From Micromonospora sp. ATCC 39149 (GTDB taxonomy: Bacteria > Actinomycetota > Actinomycetes > Mycobacteriales > Micromonosporaceae): DNA of 50,651 nucleotides. The notes under the pieces are model-generated. The model made no database searches. It was not told the origin of the DNA and was given only the letters and a program-made list of their open reading frames with translations. The DNA lies in assembly GCF_000158815.1 (NCBI RefSeq), contig NZ_GG657738.1:6150068-6200718 (forward strand), in the 5' to 3' direction. Position 1 is the stretch's first letter. Every line of letters starts with the position of its first letter. The position numbers and the translations under genes were made by a program. This document shows positions 8,105-16,886 of this stretch, in pieces.

Positions 8105-10192
8105 CTACTCGCCATGGGTGAGTCGGGCGACCGGCTCCGAACGGTGGTCGTCCTCGCGGCGGCGGCGGGTGCGCCGGCCGAACGCGTCGGCGAGCCCCCA
8201 CCGCCCCGGTACGTCGAGCAGTTCTATCCGGCCCACCGACGACGGCAGGTACGGATCGACGGCGAGATGGTCCGGGTGTGGGGTGAGCCCCAGCATTGTG
8301 CGAAGCAGTAGCAGTGGCGCGCCCGCTGACCAGCCCTGAGGGCTGCACGCCGTCGGGTACTCGACCGGGTAGTCGGTGAGGCTCCGGTCATAGCCGGCGA
8401 ATGCCTCGGGCAACCGGCCGTCGAAATACCCCGACGCGGTGATCATGCCATCGGCGATCCTGGCGGCCTCCTCCCGGAGACCGTAGCGCCACAGACCCCA
8501 GGCGATGATCGAGTTGTCGAACGGCCAGACCGCACCGACGTGGTAGCCGATGGGGTTGTACCGCAGGTTGGTGGTGGACAAGGTGCGCACGCCCCAACCG
8601 GAAAAGAGGCTCGGTCCAAGGAGGTGGTCCGCCACACGGCGTGCCCGCTCCGGCTCGACAATGCCGCTCCAGAGCAGATGCCCCATGTTGGAGGCGAGCG
8701 CGTCGACGGGCTTGCCGTCCGGATCGAGCGCAAGCGCGTAGTAACCCTCCTCCTCGATCCAGAAATCGCGGTTGAACTGTTCCCGCAGTTGCGCCGCCTC
8801 GCGCTCCAAGCGGTCGGCGTACTCTGGGTCGTTCCAGAACTCGCGGGCCATTCGCGCCCCGCGCATCTTGGCGTCGTAGGCGTACCCCTGTAGCTCGCAG
8901 GTTGCCCTGGGCAGGGCGGGCAGCCGGCCGTCCCGGTAGGAGATCGCGTCCGAGGAGTCCTTCCAGCACTGGTTCTCCAGGCCGTTGCGGGTGTTGCGCC
9001 GCCAGTAGTAGACGTAGCCGGTGCCAAGCAGATCGGCGTACTCGTCGATCCAGTTGAGCGCGGCACGGGCCTGCGGTTCGAACAGCCGTACGGTTTCCAC
9101 GTCGCCGCTCCACCGCTCGTACTCGTCGAGCAGAATGACGAACAGCGGGCTGGCGTCCGCAGATCCGTAGTAGGGGGTGTGTGGCTGTTCCTCGAACGCC
9201 GCCGACTCGCCGTACCGGAACTCGTGCAAGATCTTACCCGGCTCCTCCTCGCGGAAGTCGTCGAAGGTGGTGCCCTGCAGCGCCCCCAACAGGCGCAGCA
9301 CGGGCGGGGTCAGCGTGGGCGCGAACGGCAGTGTCTGCAGGCTGATGAAGATGCTGTCCCGGCCGAGGAGAGTCATGTACCAGGGCAGCCCGGCGGTCGG
9401 GATCGGGCTAACCGCGGTCAGCGACGAGTAACGCATGGCGGCCAGGTCGTACAGACTGCGCTTGTATGCCGCCGTGAGCGGCTCGTAGTCGCTTGCGAGT
9501 CGCGGCGCGCGGTCGATCCAGTGCTCCAACTCCTCGCGCACCTGTGGCCTGCTCCGCCGGCGGTACGCCTCCCAGACGGTAACGGAGCCGCCGCCGCCTC
9601 GGTTGATAATCGGTTCCACCTGGAGCCCGACGTCCCAGCGGCCGTGCGGTTCGAGACAGATGTCGAAGGTCATGCCGCCGTCGTCCACCTTGGCCGGTCT
9701 ATCACTGGAGATGATGGTGTCCCGGCAAAACGTCGCCCGCTCGTAGTGCAGATGAAGGCGCCCGTCTTCGTGGGACACCGATCGCTTACCGTGCTTCGGC
9801 TGATTCTCCTTGATCTCGAATATGTCGGCGAAGTCGGCTTCCGCGTCGATCCGGATGGAGACGTCCGCCGGTTCGATGTCGTGGTTGAGAACCACGAGCC
9901 GTTCGACGAAGTTCGCGCCGATGGACTGCTCGCGGATGACCGAGATCTTGGCGTTGACGTAGTGCGTGGGCTGCCCGGGGACGAGCAAGAACCGCGTCTC
10001 GAAGAAGTGCAGATCGCTGCGGGACAGGGGGCTGAGTCGCTCCCCGTTGACGCGCAGCACCCAGGTCGACAGGAAGCGGGTGTCGAACGAGAAGAGCCCT
10101 GCCGGGGTGTCGGGGGACCTGGTGACATCTCCACGCACATCAGTGACGAGGAAGGTGTTTCCGTCCAGGATGCTGAGCGTCTTCTCGGTCAT
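8105..10192 (-). CDS. Glycogen debranching-type amylo-alpha-1,6-glucosidase
   Basis: This 695-residue protein resembles the bacterial amylo-alpha-1,6-glucosidase / glycogen debranching family. The N-terminal beta domain (about 1-200) begins with ILDGNTFLVTDVRGDV and has FDTRFLS, typical of the family's N-terminal domain. An (alpha/alpha)6 barrel follows, with PWYMTLLGRDSIF, CWKDSSDAI and GYHVGAVWPFDNSIIAWG, which carry conserved acidic and aromatic residues of these clan-GH glucosidases. It would act in the cytoplasm on branched alpha-glucans or related oligosaccharides. The ATG overlaps the stop of the upstream SCP2-like gene by 4 bases (ATGA), so they form one operon. The exact substrate is unproven. 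Confidence 0.88.
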   Translation of the reverse strand: MTEKTLSILDGNTFLVTDVRGDVTRSPDTPAGLFSFDTRFLSTWVLRVNGERLSPLSRSDLHFFETRFLLVPGQPTHYVNAKISVIREQSIGANFVERLVVLNHDIEPADVSIRIDAEADFADIFEIKENQPKHGKRSVSHEDGRLHLHYERATFCRDTIISSDRPAKVDDGGMTFDICLEPHGRWDVGLQVEPIINRGGGGSVTVWEAYRRRSRPQVREELEHWIDRAPRLASDYEPLTAAYKRSLYDLAAMRYSSLTAVSPIPTAGLPWYMTLLGRDSIFISLQTLPFAPTLTPPVLRLLGALQGTTFDDFREEEPGKILHEFRYGESAAFEEQPHTPYYGSADASPLFVILLDEYERWSGDVETVRLFEPQARAALNWIDEYADLLGTGYVYYWRRNTRNGLENQCWKDSSDAISYRDGRLPALPRATCELQGYAYDAKMRGARMAREFWNDPEYADRLEREAAQLREQFNRDFWIEEEGYYALALDPDGKPVDALASNMGHLLWSGIVEPERARRVADHLLGPSLFSGWGVRTLSTTNLRYNPIGYHVGAVWPFDNSIIAWGLWRYGLREEAARIADGMITASGYFDGRLPEAFAGYDRSLTDYPVEYPTACSPQGWSAGAPLLLLRTMLGLTPHPDHLAVDPYLPSSVGRIELLDVPGRWGLADAFGRRTRRRREDDHRSEPVARLTHGE

Positions 10193-10602
10193 GATGGTCC
10201 GGCGGCTTCCTCATGGACGAAATCCCGTGGGTGACGGCCGGAGGGTGGTCCGGTGAACAGCACCCTTCCGAGCAGGTCCACCAGCCCCAGTTGCCCCTCG
10301 ACCACAAGCGCGTTGCGGAAGAACAACGGCACGAAACGTTCCTCGCCCCGAACGAGCCGGTCGAACGTATCGTTGTCGGTGCGCAGAACGGCGTCCGGCT
10401 CCGGCTGAGGCGTTTCCGGATTTGCCCTGCGGACCCGGGCAGTCCCGCTCTCTATGGCGACAAACCACTGTTCCACGACGGTGCCGGCCGACTCTGTCAC
10501 GTCCAGGCGGACGGTGCCCTTGGTCTCCCGAGGAATACTCTTGAAAGTACGGCTCTCCCCACGCTCCAGCATCTGAAGTGCGTCAGCCAGCTGGTCGCCC
10601 AC
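10189..10602 (-). CDS. SCP2-like sterol-binding domain protein
   Basis: This is a small 137-residue protein with an SCP2-type fold signature: a beta-rich first half (GTVRLDVTES, VEQWFVAIESG), then PDAVLRTDNDTFDRLVRGEE and a short LFFRNALVVEGQLGLVDLL helix region. These match the lipid-binding SCP2 domain family. The GTG at 10602 is preceded by GGAGGGTGA. It is translationally coupled to the downstream glucosidase gene. Its role is unknown; a hydrophobic-ligand carrier or enzyme accessory role is possible. The family call rests on motif resemblance only. Confidence 0.7.
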   Translation of the reverse strand: MGDQLADALQMLERGESRTFKSIPRETKGTVRLDVTESAGTVVEQWFVAIESGTARVRRANPETPQPEPDAVLRTDNDTFDRLVRGEERFVPLFFRNALVVEGQLGLVDLLGRVLFTGPPSGRHPRDFVHEEAAGPS

Positions 10603-10696
10603 TTGGCGTCACCCTCCTTCCCTCGCGTGCCACCTCGGCATGACCGAAACCAGCCCCGGTCGGGTCCGCATCACCAGCTGCGCATGACGCCGCCTC

Positions 10697-12190
10697 TCAG
10701 ATCCCGGACAGGGACGGGACGCGAGGCCCTAGCGGGTACTGCCGGTCCAACGGCGAGATGGTGATCCACCGTAGGTCGGTGAACTCGGCGAGCGCCGCCC
10801 GGGAACCGAACCGGCCCCAGCCGCTGGCCTTGACGCCGCCGAATGGCATCTGCGGCTCGTCGTGGACAGAGGCCCCGTTGATGTGGCAGATTCCGGCTTC
10901 GATCCGGCGGGCCACCTGCAAGGCGTTGGCGACGTCGCGGCTGAACACCGCGCTGGCCAGGCCAAGCTCGGTGTCGTTGGCGACTCGGACAGCCTCGTCG
11001 ACGCCATCCACCTCGATCACCGCAGCGACCGGCCCGAACGACTCTTCGCTGTAGACCCGCATCTTCGGGGTCACTCCACGCAGTACGGTCGGTGGGTAGA
11101 ACAGGCCGTCGGCTCGGCCCCCGATGAGCACTTTGGCGCCTTTGGTCTGGGCGTCGGCGACGAGCGACGCGACGTGGTCGACGGCTCGCTGGTTGACCAG
11201 TGGGCCGAGCTCGGTCGACGGCTCATGCGGATCGCCCATGGTCAGCCTGCCGGCGTGAACCACCAACTGGTCGAGAAACTCGTCGGCGACCGTGCGCTCC
11301 ACCACGATCCGCTCGGTCGACATGCAGATCTGACCCTGGTTCAGGAAGGAGCCGGCGACGGCGGCGCGCACCGCCGCCGGGATGTCCGCGTCGGCCAGCA
11401 CCAGCATCGGCGCCTTGCCGCCGAGTTCGAGGACGACACGCTTCAGATGCCGACCGGCCTTCTCGCCGACGATGCGCCCGATCGAGGTCGAACCGGTGAA
11501 GTTGATGCAGCGGGTCTGCGGATGGCAGACCAACTCGTCGACTATGTCCGCCGCGTCGGCCGGCGCGTTCGTGACCACGTTGATCGCGCCGGGCGGCATG
11601 CCGGCGTCATGCAGGGCGGCGGCGATCGCCACGTGGGTCGCCGGGGCCTCCTCGCTCGCTTTGAGCACCACCGTGTTGCCGTATGCCAGCGGAAGCGCGA
11701 CGGCTCGCATGCCGAGGATCAGCGGCGCGTTCCACGGGGCAAGACCGACGACCACTCCTACCGGCTGGCGGACGCCGAGCGCGGTCATGCCGGGCACGTC
11801 AGACGGGATGACCTCGCCGACAATGCCGTACGTCTGCGCGGCCGCCTCGATGAGCATGTCGGTGGCGAGCTTCAGGTTGAAGTGGCACCAGCTGAGCACC
11901 GCGCCGGTCTCCTGGCACATCGCCCCGACGATCTCGTCGCCGCGTTCGGTCAGCAGACCCGCGGCGCGCTGCAGTACCTCGCGCCGTTGCCCCGGCGACC
12001 AGGTTCCCCAAGTAGCCTTCGCGGCAGCCGCCGCATCAACGGCGGCCGCCGCATCGGTACGGCTGGCGGCGGCAACCTCCGACAGCGGCTCGTTATCGAC
12101 ATTACGAACTTTTGTGGTCCTTCGCCCTGATTGGGCGGGTGTCCACCTACCGCCGATCAACAGATCGACGGTACGGATGGCGTCGGGCAT
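10697..12190 (-). CDS. NAD(P)-dependent aldehyde dehydrogenase (vanillin/salicylaldehyde dehydrogenase-like)
   Basis: This is a 497-residue aldehyde dehydrogenase that would oxidise an aldehyde to the carboxylate. Visible motifs are PWNAPLILG, the FTGSTSIGR nucleotide loop, catalytic Glu in VVLELGGKAPM and catalytic Cys in NQGQICMSTER. The C-terminal MPFGGVKASGWGRFG is characteristic. The GQICMSTERIVVE and HINGASVHDEPQMPFGG stretches resemble aromatic aldehyde dehydrogenases. The ATG at 12190 has GGAGGGAG 12-19 bases upstream; a longer in-frame start at 12436 adds residues unlike the family. It is separated from the upstream alcohol dehydrogenase by about 350 bases, so it may have its own promoter. 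Together with the neighbouring dehydrogenases and the meta-cleavage-type hydrolase it suggests aromatic or aldehyde catabolism. Confidence 0.92.
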   Translation of the reverse strand: MPDAIRTVDLLIGGRWTPAQSGRRTTKVRNVDNEPLSEVAAASRTDAAAAVDAAAAAKATWGTWSPGQRREVLQRAAGLLTERGDEIVGAMCQETGAVLSWCHFNLKLATDMLIEAAAQTYGIVGEVIPSDVPGMTALGVRQPVGVVVGLAPWNAPLILGMRAVALPLAYGNTVVLKASEEAPATHVAIAAALHDAGMPPGAINVVTNAPADAADIVDELVCHPQTRCINFTGSTSIGRIVGEKAGRHLKRVVLELGGKAPMLVLADADIPAAVRAAVAGSFLNQGQICMSTERIVVERTVADEFLDQLVVHAGRLTMGDPHEPSTELGPLVNQRAVDHVASLVADAQTKGAKVLIGGRADGLFYPPTVLRGVTPKMRVYSEESFGPVAAVIEVDGVDEAVRVANDTELGLASAVFSRDVANALQVARRIEAGICHINGASVHDEPQMPFGGVKASGWGRFGSRAALAEFTDLRWITISPLDRQYPLGPRVPSLSGI

Positions 12191-12537
12191 GGCGATGCTG
12201 TCTCCCTCCAGTCGCGCGACACGACCTGTCGCCACGGCGCGGCTCGACCCGCCAGCGCAGCCATGGCCTCGACGTCCGCACGCTGATCGGAATAGCCAAG
12301 TTGCACCACCTTCAGCAGGATACTTCTGCAGGCGGCAGTGGGCGTGGTTTTCGAACGGAACCCTCCCCGTCAGGAGCAGCCACCGCCCGATGGAGCGCTC
12401 TGCGCGGCTGCTGGTGGCCGTCGGGCGGATCAGCATTACCGCCTGGTCGGGGTGAGTGACCGAGGAGGGCTGCGACGTCGGGCGCGATGGCGTAGCCGAG
12501 CACTCCCACCCCCAAGGGTGGGGCCGGGAACCCGTCG
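12191..12537. other. Intergenic stretch between the two dehydrogenase genes
   Basis: This 347-base gap lies between two minus-strand genes. It contains the ribosome site of the aldehyde dehydrogenase gene (CTCCCTCC on the plus strand at about 12203) and a hairpin near its right end. The open frames that cross it have no family resemblance, and I see no gene here. Confidence 0.6.
12505..12522 (-). terminator. Hairpin downstream of the iron alcohol dehydrogenase gene
   Basis: CCCACCC at 12505-12511 and GGGTGGG at 12516-12522 form a perfect 7-bp stem with a 4-base loop, 16 bases after the end of the alcohol dehydrogenase gene on the minus strand. There is no T tract, as is common for actinomycete terminators. 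It could separate the transport/catabolism operon from the downstream aldehyde dehydrogenase. Confidence 0.5.
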
Positions 12538-13791
12538 TCAGGTGGAAGGCCGGTCACGATCTCTGCTCGGAGTCAGGACGTGTCGGGTCCGGTCCCCGGT
12601 CCAGGCCGCTTCGAGGATCGCGGTCAGGCTGGCGGTGTCGGTCGGGCCTGGATGGTTCTGGATCAAGCGGGTGACGCCACTGGCCATCTGGGCGAAGCGC
12701 GGGAGGTCGGCGCGCGCCACGCCGATGTCCGCCAAGGTGGGAGGGATGCCGATGTCGGCAAGGAGCCCGTCGAGCCAGGTGAGGAACGTATCTGCGGCCT
12801 CGGCATCCGAGGCGTCGGTCACGTCGAGCCCGCACACCCCGGCGAGGATGGCCAACCGGTCACCGATGGCATCCCTGGCCGCGTCCAGCGCGTAGGGCAG
12901 TAGCAGCCCGACGCCCAGGCCGTGCGGCGTGTGCGTGGCTGCGCCGATGGGGTACTGGAGAGCGTGCGGGGCCGCGTTGCCCGCGTGGGAAAATGCGAGC
13001 CCGGCGAGCATGGACCCATAGGACATGTCCGCTCGCGCGTCCGTGTCGCCTCCGTCCCTGACAGCACGACGCAAGCTACGGGCGATCCGCTCCGCAGCCC
13101 GGAGCGCGTAGTGGTCGGTGATCGGGTTGCGGCCGAGGAAGACCTGCTCCACCGGGTCGCGCGGTCCGTGGGCCCGGGGTCGCGCGGTGTAGCTCTCCAC
13201 CGCGTGACAAAACGCGTCGATGCCGGAGTGGGCGGTGACGGTCGCAGGGCAGGTGTAGGTGAGTTCGGGGTCGACGATGGCGAAGTCGGGCACGATGTGG
13301 ACGCTGGAAACCCCCACCTTCAGCTCGCGGTCCGGGTCGGTCAACACCGAGACGGGTGAGAGCTCGGAGCCGGTGCCTGACGTCGTCGGGACCGCGACGA
13401 GAGGAATCGTCGGCCCCGGCACCTTCGACTCGCCGTAGAAGTCGCGCGGCGTCCCACCGTGGCGCCGTATGACCCCGACGATTTTGGCGAGGTCGATCAC
13501 TGTGCCACCCCCGATGGCGAGGATCACGTCCGCGTCCACCTCGGCGGCGACCGAGACGGCCAAGGCGACATCGGCGAGTGGCACGTCTGGGGTCGCGTCG
13601 GAAAACACCTCGACGACCTCGACCTTCTCCCGCACGGCAACCACGATCTCGGCCACGCCCGGCTGCCCCAGAAGAACCTGGTCGGTCACGATGAGGACTC
13701 GCGAGCCGCACTCGGCCACCACTCGTGGGATATTCTGCGCGCCCCCCTCGCCCACTATCAGCTGGCGTGGTCCGCGGACGGTCTCAAGCAT
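12538..13791 (-). CDS. Iron-containing alcohol dehydrogenase
   Basis: This is a 417-residue member of the group III, iron-dependent alcohol dehydrogenases, which interconvert alcohols and aldehydes or ketones with NAD(P). The N-terminal nucleotide-binding half shows AIGGGTVIDLAK (GGGS-like loop) and VPTTSGTGSE. The C-terminal metal-binding half shows HSGIDAFCHAVE, FSHAGNAAPHALQYP and HTPHGLGVG, supplying the Asp/His ligands of the family. The ATG at 13791 lies immediately after the stop of the 94-codon ORF, so it is part of the importer operon. It probably handles an alcohol imported or produced by this pathway, with the upstream aldehyde dehydrogenase taking the next step; the substrate is unknown. 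Confidence 0.93.
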   Translation of the reverse strand: MLETVRGPRQLIVGEGGAQNIPRVVAECGSRVLIVTDQVLLGQPGVAEIVVAVREKVEVVEVFSDATPDVPLADVALAVSVAAEVDADVILAIGGGTVIDLAKIVGVIRRHGGTPRDFYGESKVPGPTIPLVAVPTTSGTGSELSPVSVLTDPDRELKVGVSSVHIVPDFAIVDPELTYTCPATVTAHSGIDAFCHAVESYTARPRAHGPRDPVEQVFLGRNPITDHYALRAAERIARSLRRAVRDGGDTDARADMSYGSMLAGLAFSHAGNAAPHALQYPIGAATHTPHGLGVGLLLPYALDAARDAIGDRLAILAGVCGLDVTDASDAEAADTFLTWLDGLLADIGIPPTLADIGVARADLPRFAQMASGVTRLIQNHPGPTDTASLTAILEAAWTGDRTRHVLTPSRDRDRPST

Positions 13792-13792
13792 G

Positions 13793-14077
13793 TCAGTGCC
13801 TCTCTGGAACGTCGGCGGCGATTTGCTGGGCGGACGTCCAGGTCACCTGCGAGACCGGGACGGCGTCGGCAAGGTTGGCCGCCCGGGTGGCGCAGGCGCG
13901 CGCGCCGGGCGCTCGGACTCGATCGTGCCCAGGCGCCCTCGGCTCCATCGCGATGAAGACGTCACCCTTGGTGGACGGGTGGGTCGGGTCGAGGGTCCCG
14001 CGGTGGAGGTCGGTCAGGTCATGTTTGCACAGGGCGCGGTGATCCTCGGCGGGTGCCCGGGGCAGCAGGCCGGTCAC
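13793..14077 (-). CDS. Small hypothetical protein coupled between two dehydrogenases
   Basis: This is a 94-codon ORF whose GTG start overlaps the stop of the aldehyde dehydrogenase by 4 bases (GTGA). Its stop is 1 base before the ATG of the alcohol dehydrogenase, exactly the spacing of a coupled operon gene. The protein is soluble, rich in Arg, Ala and Pro, and contains DPTHPSTKGDVFIAMEPRAPGHDR. I do not recognise a family. The position argues for a real gene or for the remnant of a longer one; the function is unknown. Confidence 0.5.
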   Translation of the reverse strand: MTGLLPRAPAEDHRALCKHDLTDLHRGTLDPTHPSTKGDVFIAMEPRAPGHDRVRAPGARACATRAANLADAVPVSQVTWTSAQQIAADVPERH

Positions 14078-15534
14078 GGTAGGTCGATCGCCGCGTAGGT
14101 GAGGTCGAGGTACTCAAGGATGCCCTCGTGCGACCCCTCCCTGCCGATCCCGGACTGCTTCACGCCGCCGAACGGAGCTGACGGGTCCGATATCAGACCA
14201 CGGTTGATGCCGAGCATCCCCGTATCCAGCCCCTCGATGAACCGGAGCGCCCGCTGGAGGTCACGGGTGAAGATGTATCCGACCAGGCCGTGCTCGGTGT
14301 CGTTGGCCTTTGCCATCACCTCGTCGTCGGACGTGAACGAGATGATCGGCGCCACCGGGCCGAAGATCTCCGTCCTGAGCATCCGCGCATCTTCGGGCAC
14401 GTCGACGAGGACGGTAGGCGGGTAGAAGTGGCCCGGCCCATCCGGACGCTCGCCGCCCACCAAGACCCGGGCGCCGCGATCGACAGCGTCGGCGACGAGC
14501 TCGTCGATCTTGGTGACCGAGGCCTCGTCGATCAACGCCCCGACGTCCACGCCGTCGTCGAGACCATGGCCCACCGAAAGCGCGCCCATCCGCTCGGCGA
14601 AGCGCGCCGTGAATTCCTCGCGCACCGGCTCCTCGACGTAGATCCGGTTGGCCGCGATGCAGGACTCCCCGATGTTGCGCATCTTGGCCACCATGGCGCC
14701 GTCGAGCGCGACGTCCAGGTCAGCGTCGGCACACACGATCAAGGCCGCGTTGCCGCCCAGTTCCATGGAGGTGCGCAGCACGTTGTCCGCAGCCTGTCGT
14801 AGCAGCACGCGCCCGACCTCGGTCGACCCGGTGAACGAGAGCTTGCGGGTCCGACCGTCGGCTAGCAGTGCTGAGACCACCTCGCCGGCACGTTTGGTGG
14901 TCACCACGTTGACGACGCCCGGGGGAACGCCGACCTCCTCCATGACGCGGGCCAGGAACAGCATGGTGAGCGGCGTCTGGGCTGCTGGCTTGGTGATCGT
15001 CGTGCAGCCCGCCGCCAGCGCAGGAGCGATCTTGCGGGCACCCATGGCCAACGGAAAGTTCCAGGGCGTCACGAAGACGCACGGTCCGACCGGCTTCGGC
15101 ACGGTGAGGATGCGATATCCACCTGCGGGAGCGGTGCTGTAGCGCCCCTCGACGCGCACCGCCTCCTCGGCGAACCAACGGAAGAACTCGGCGCCGTAGG
15201 CCACCTCTGCCCGAGCCTCGGCGAGCGGCTTGCCCATCTCGAGCGTTATCAGCCGGGCGAGCTCCTCGGATCGCTCGGTCAGTGCCCGGTATGTCGCGGT
15301 CAACAGCTCCGACCGCTTCCGCGGCGGGGTCGCCGCCCACTCCGCCATTGCCTTGCTCGCCACGTCCAGAGCGGCGATCCCGTCAACGACGTCGGCGTCC
15401 GCCACCTCGGCGATGGTCCTGCCGGTGGCCGGGTCCTCGACGGCAAAGGTGGCTCCGCTTGCGGCGTCGCGCCAGGCGTCGCCGATCCGGAGCCGCCGGT
15501 GCTCGGGGGCCAGGACGTTCATCAGGTCACTCAT
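14074..15534 (-). CDS. Aldehyde dehydrogenase (succinate-semialdehyde dehydrogenase-like)
   Basis: This 486-residue enzyme belongs to the GabD-like branch of the aldehyde dehydrogenases and oxidises an aldehyde to an acid using NAD(P). It shows VTPWNFPLAMG, FTGSTEVGRVL for nucleotide binding, catalytic Glu in SMELGGNAAL and catalytic Cys in NIGESCIAANRIYVEE. The C-terminal APFGGVKQSGIGREG is typical. The ATG at 15534 is preceded by AGGAGC at a good distance. It lies in the importer operon, followed immediately by a small ORF and the alcohol dehydrogenase, suggesting an alcohol-to-aldehyde-to-acid route. Substrate specificity cannot be read from the sequence. Confidence 0.93.
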   Translation of the reverse strand: MSDLMNVLAPEHRRLRIGDAWRDAASGATFAVEDPATGRTIAEVADADVVDGIAALDVASKAMAEWAATPPRKRSELLTATYRALTERSEELARLITLEMGKPLAEARAEVAYGAEFFRWFAEEAVRVEGRYSTAPAGGYRILTVPKPVGPCVFVTPWNFPLAMGARKIAPALAAGCTTITKPAAQTPLTMLFLARVMEEVGVPPGVVNVVTTKRAGEVVSALLADGRTRKLSFTGSTEVGRVLLRQAADNVLRTSMELGGNAALIVCADADLDVALDGAMVAKMRNIGESCIAANRIYVEEPVREEFTARFAERMGALSVGHGLDDGVDVGALIDEASVTKIDELVADAVDRGARVLVGGERPDGPGHFYPPTVLVDVPEDARMLRTEIFGPVAPIISFTSDDEVMAKANDTEHGLVGYIFTRDLQRALRFIEGLDTGMLGINRGLISDPSAPFGGVKQSGIGREGSHEGILEYLDLTYAAIDLP

Positions 15535-15609
15535 TGCGTCAGCTCCTGTGAGGTTCTCGGTGATGTCCGGCGCGCCTCAGCGATCGCGCTGTGCGGGTAG
15601 ACGAACGGG

Positions 15610-15786
15610 TCACACGCCCTCGTCGGGGGCGAGGTTGGCGAGCGGGTCGAATGTGGCCTCGGCCTTGGCTGTAGGGCGAGGCCACGCGCTACCGATCGCC
15701 TTCTCTGGCCACGGCCGTTTCAGCGTCGTCGGGCCGTGCTCACTGGTGACGGCCCGTCGAGGCTCGACTGCCACGTGCGGGCACAT
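15610..15786 (-). CDS. Possible 58-residue small protein in the importer operon
   Basis: Between the second transport ATPase (stop at 15810) and the aldehyde dehydrogenase (start at 15534) an ATG at 15786 opens a 58-codon frame ending in TGA at 15610. It begins MCPHVAVEPRR, includes TTLKRPWPEKAIGSAWPRP and ends with an acidic PLANLAPDEGV tail. The start is 23 bases after the ATPase stop, with only a weak purine-rich GGCGGCGACGG upstream. I know no family for it. It could equally be a chance open frame in GC-rich DNA. Confidence 0.3.
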   Translation of the reverse strand: MCPHVAVEPRRAVTSEHGPTTLKRPWPEKAIGSAWPRPTAKAEATFDPLANLAPDEGV

Positions 15787-15809
15787 GTTGCCGTCGCCGC
15801 CCGGCGCGG

Positions 15810-16886
15810 TTACCGCCCGGCCCCGGACAGCGACACCCCGGTGCCCGCATCGAACAGGTGCGCACGCTCCAGGTCGACCGTGACAAGCAGCCGCTCGCCC
15901 GGCGTACCGGTGACGGTGGGTCGTGCCTTGACCTTGAGGATCTCCGTCCCCACTCGGACATCGACCACCGTCCGGTCACCGAGCGGCTCAAGCCCGTAGA
16001 GCTCCCCCGACAACGACGCGTTCCCACGCTGCTCGACGGACAGGTCCTCCGCGCGCAGGCCCAGCAGCAGCGGACGACCGTCCTCAGCCGTGGTCCAGCG
16101 GGGCCGCGGCAACGTCCAGCCTTCCGTACCGACCAGACGATCTCCCTCGGCGTGGCAGGCGAGCAGGCTGATCGGCGGGCTCCCGACGAATCCTGCGACC
16201 CACTGGTTGGCCGGACGCTCGTACACCTCGGTCGGCGTTCCGACCTGTTGCACCTTTCCCTCCTTGAGGATCGCGACCTGGTCGGCCATGGACAGGGCCT
16301 CGACCTGGTCGTTGGTCACGTAGACGAAGGTTGCTCCGAGGCTCCGGTGGATGCGGGTGAGCTCGGTGCGCATCTCGACGCGGAGCTTGAGGTCGAGGTT
16401 CGTCAGCGGCTCGTCCATGAGAAACGCGCGCGGGCGACGGACCAGCGCCCGGGCCAGGGCGACACGCTGCATCTCACCGCCCGACAACTGCGCGGGGCGA
16501 CGCCGCAGCAGACGTTCGATGTGCAGCAGGCTCGACATCTGTTCGACGGCAGCGGCGATCTCGCTCGAAGAACAGCGGCGTGCCCGCAGCGGCGAAGCGA
16601 TGTTCTCGTACACCGTGTGTCGCGGGTAGAGGGCGTAGCTCTGGAAGACCATGGCCAGGTCGCGTGCGGCCGGGGGGTCACCGGTCGCGTCCCTGCCGTC
16701 CAGATGCACCGACCCGGCGTCAAGCTTTTCAAGGCCGGCGATCGCGCGCAGGGTCGTCGTCTTGCCTGCCCCGGAGGGCCCGAGCACGACGAAGAACGAG
16801 CCGTCCGGCACGTCCAGCGTCACCCCGTCCAGGGCCTGGACTTTGCCGAAGGACTTGCACAGCCCGTGCACTGCCACGGTTCCCAT
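15810..16886 (-). CDS. MalK-type ABC transporter ATPase with Asn in place of the H-loop His
   Basis: This 358-residue sugar-importer ATPase (CUT1/MalK class) has a C-terminal OB-type regulatory domain. Walker A GPSGAGKTTT is at 36-45, the Q loop at MVFQSYALYP, the signature LSGGEMQRVALARAL at 134-148 and Walker B RAFLMDEPLTNLD at 153-165. The switch motif reads YVTNDQVEAL, so Asn192 replaces the His that normally helps position the gamma-phosphate and the attacking water. The sister ATPase encoded just upstream has the normal YVTHDQVEAM. The two probably form a heterodimer with one weakened site. The start overlaps the sister's stop by one base (TGATG). Confidence 0.93.
   Translation of the reverse strand: MGTVAVHGLCKSFGKVQALDGVTLDVPDGSFFVVLGPSGAGKTTTLRAIAGLEKLDAGSVHLDGRDATGDPPAARDLAMVFQSYALYPRHTVYENIASPLRARRCSSSEIAAAVEQMSSLLHIERLLRRRPAQLSGGEMQRVALARALVRRPRAFLMDEPLTNLDLKLRVEMRTELTRIHRSLGATFVYVTNDQVEALSMADQVAILKEGKVQQVGTPTEVYERPANQWVAGFVGSPPISLLACHAEGDRLVGTEGWTLPRPRWTTAEDGRPLLLGLRAEDLSVEQRGNASLSGELYGLEPLGDRTVVDVRVGTEILKVKARPTVTGTPGERLLVTVDLERAHLFDAGTGVSLSGAGR

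Noticed and set aside
7510..8115. 201-codon minus-strand ORF beginning MASSLRTMGEVDDLGEL
   Set aside because: Most of it is antisense to the P-type ATPase remnant and its first 40 residues match nothing I recognise; it may be the end of a lost gene but support is too thin.
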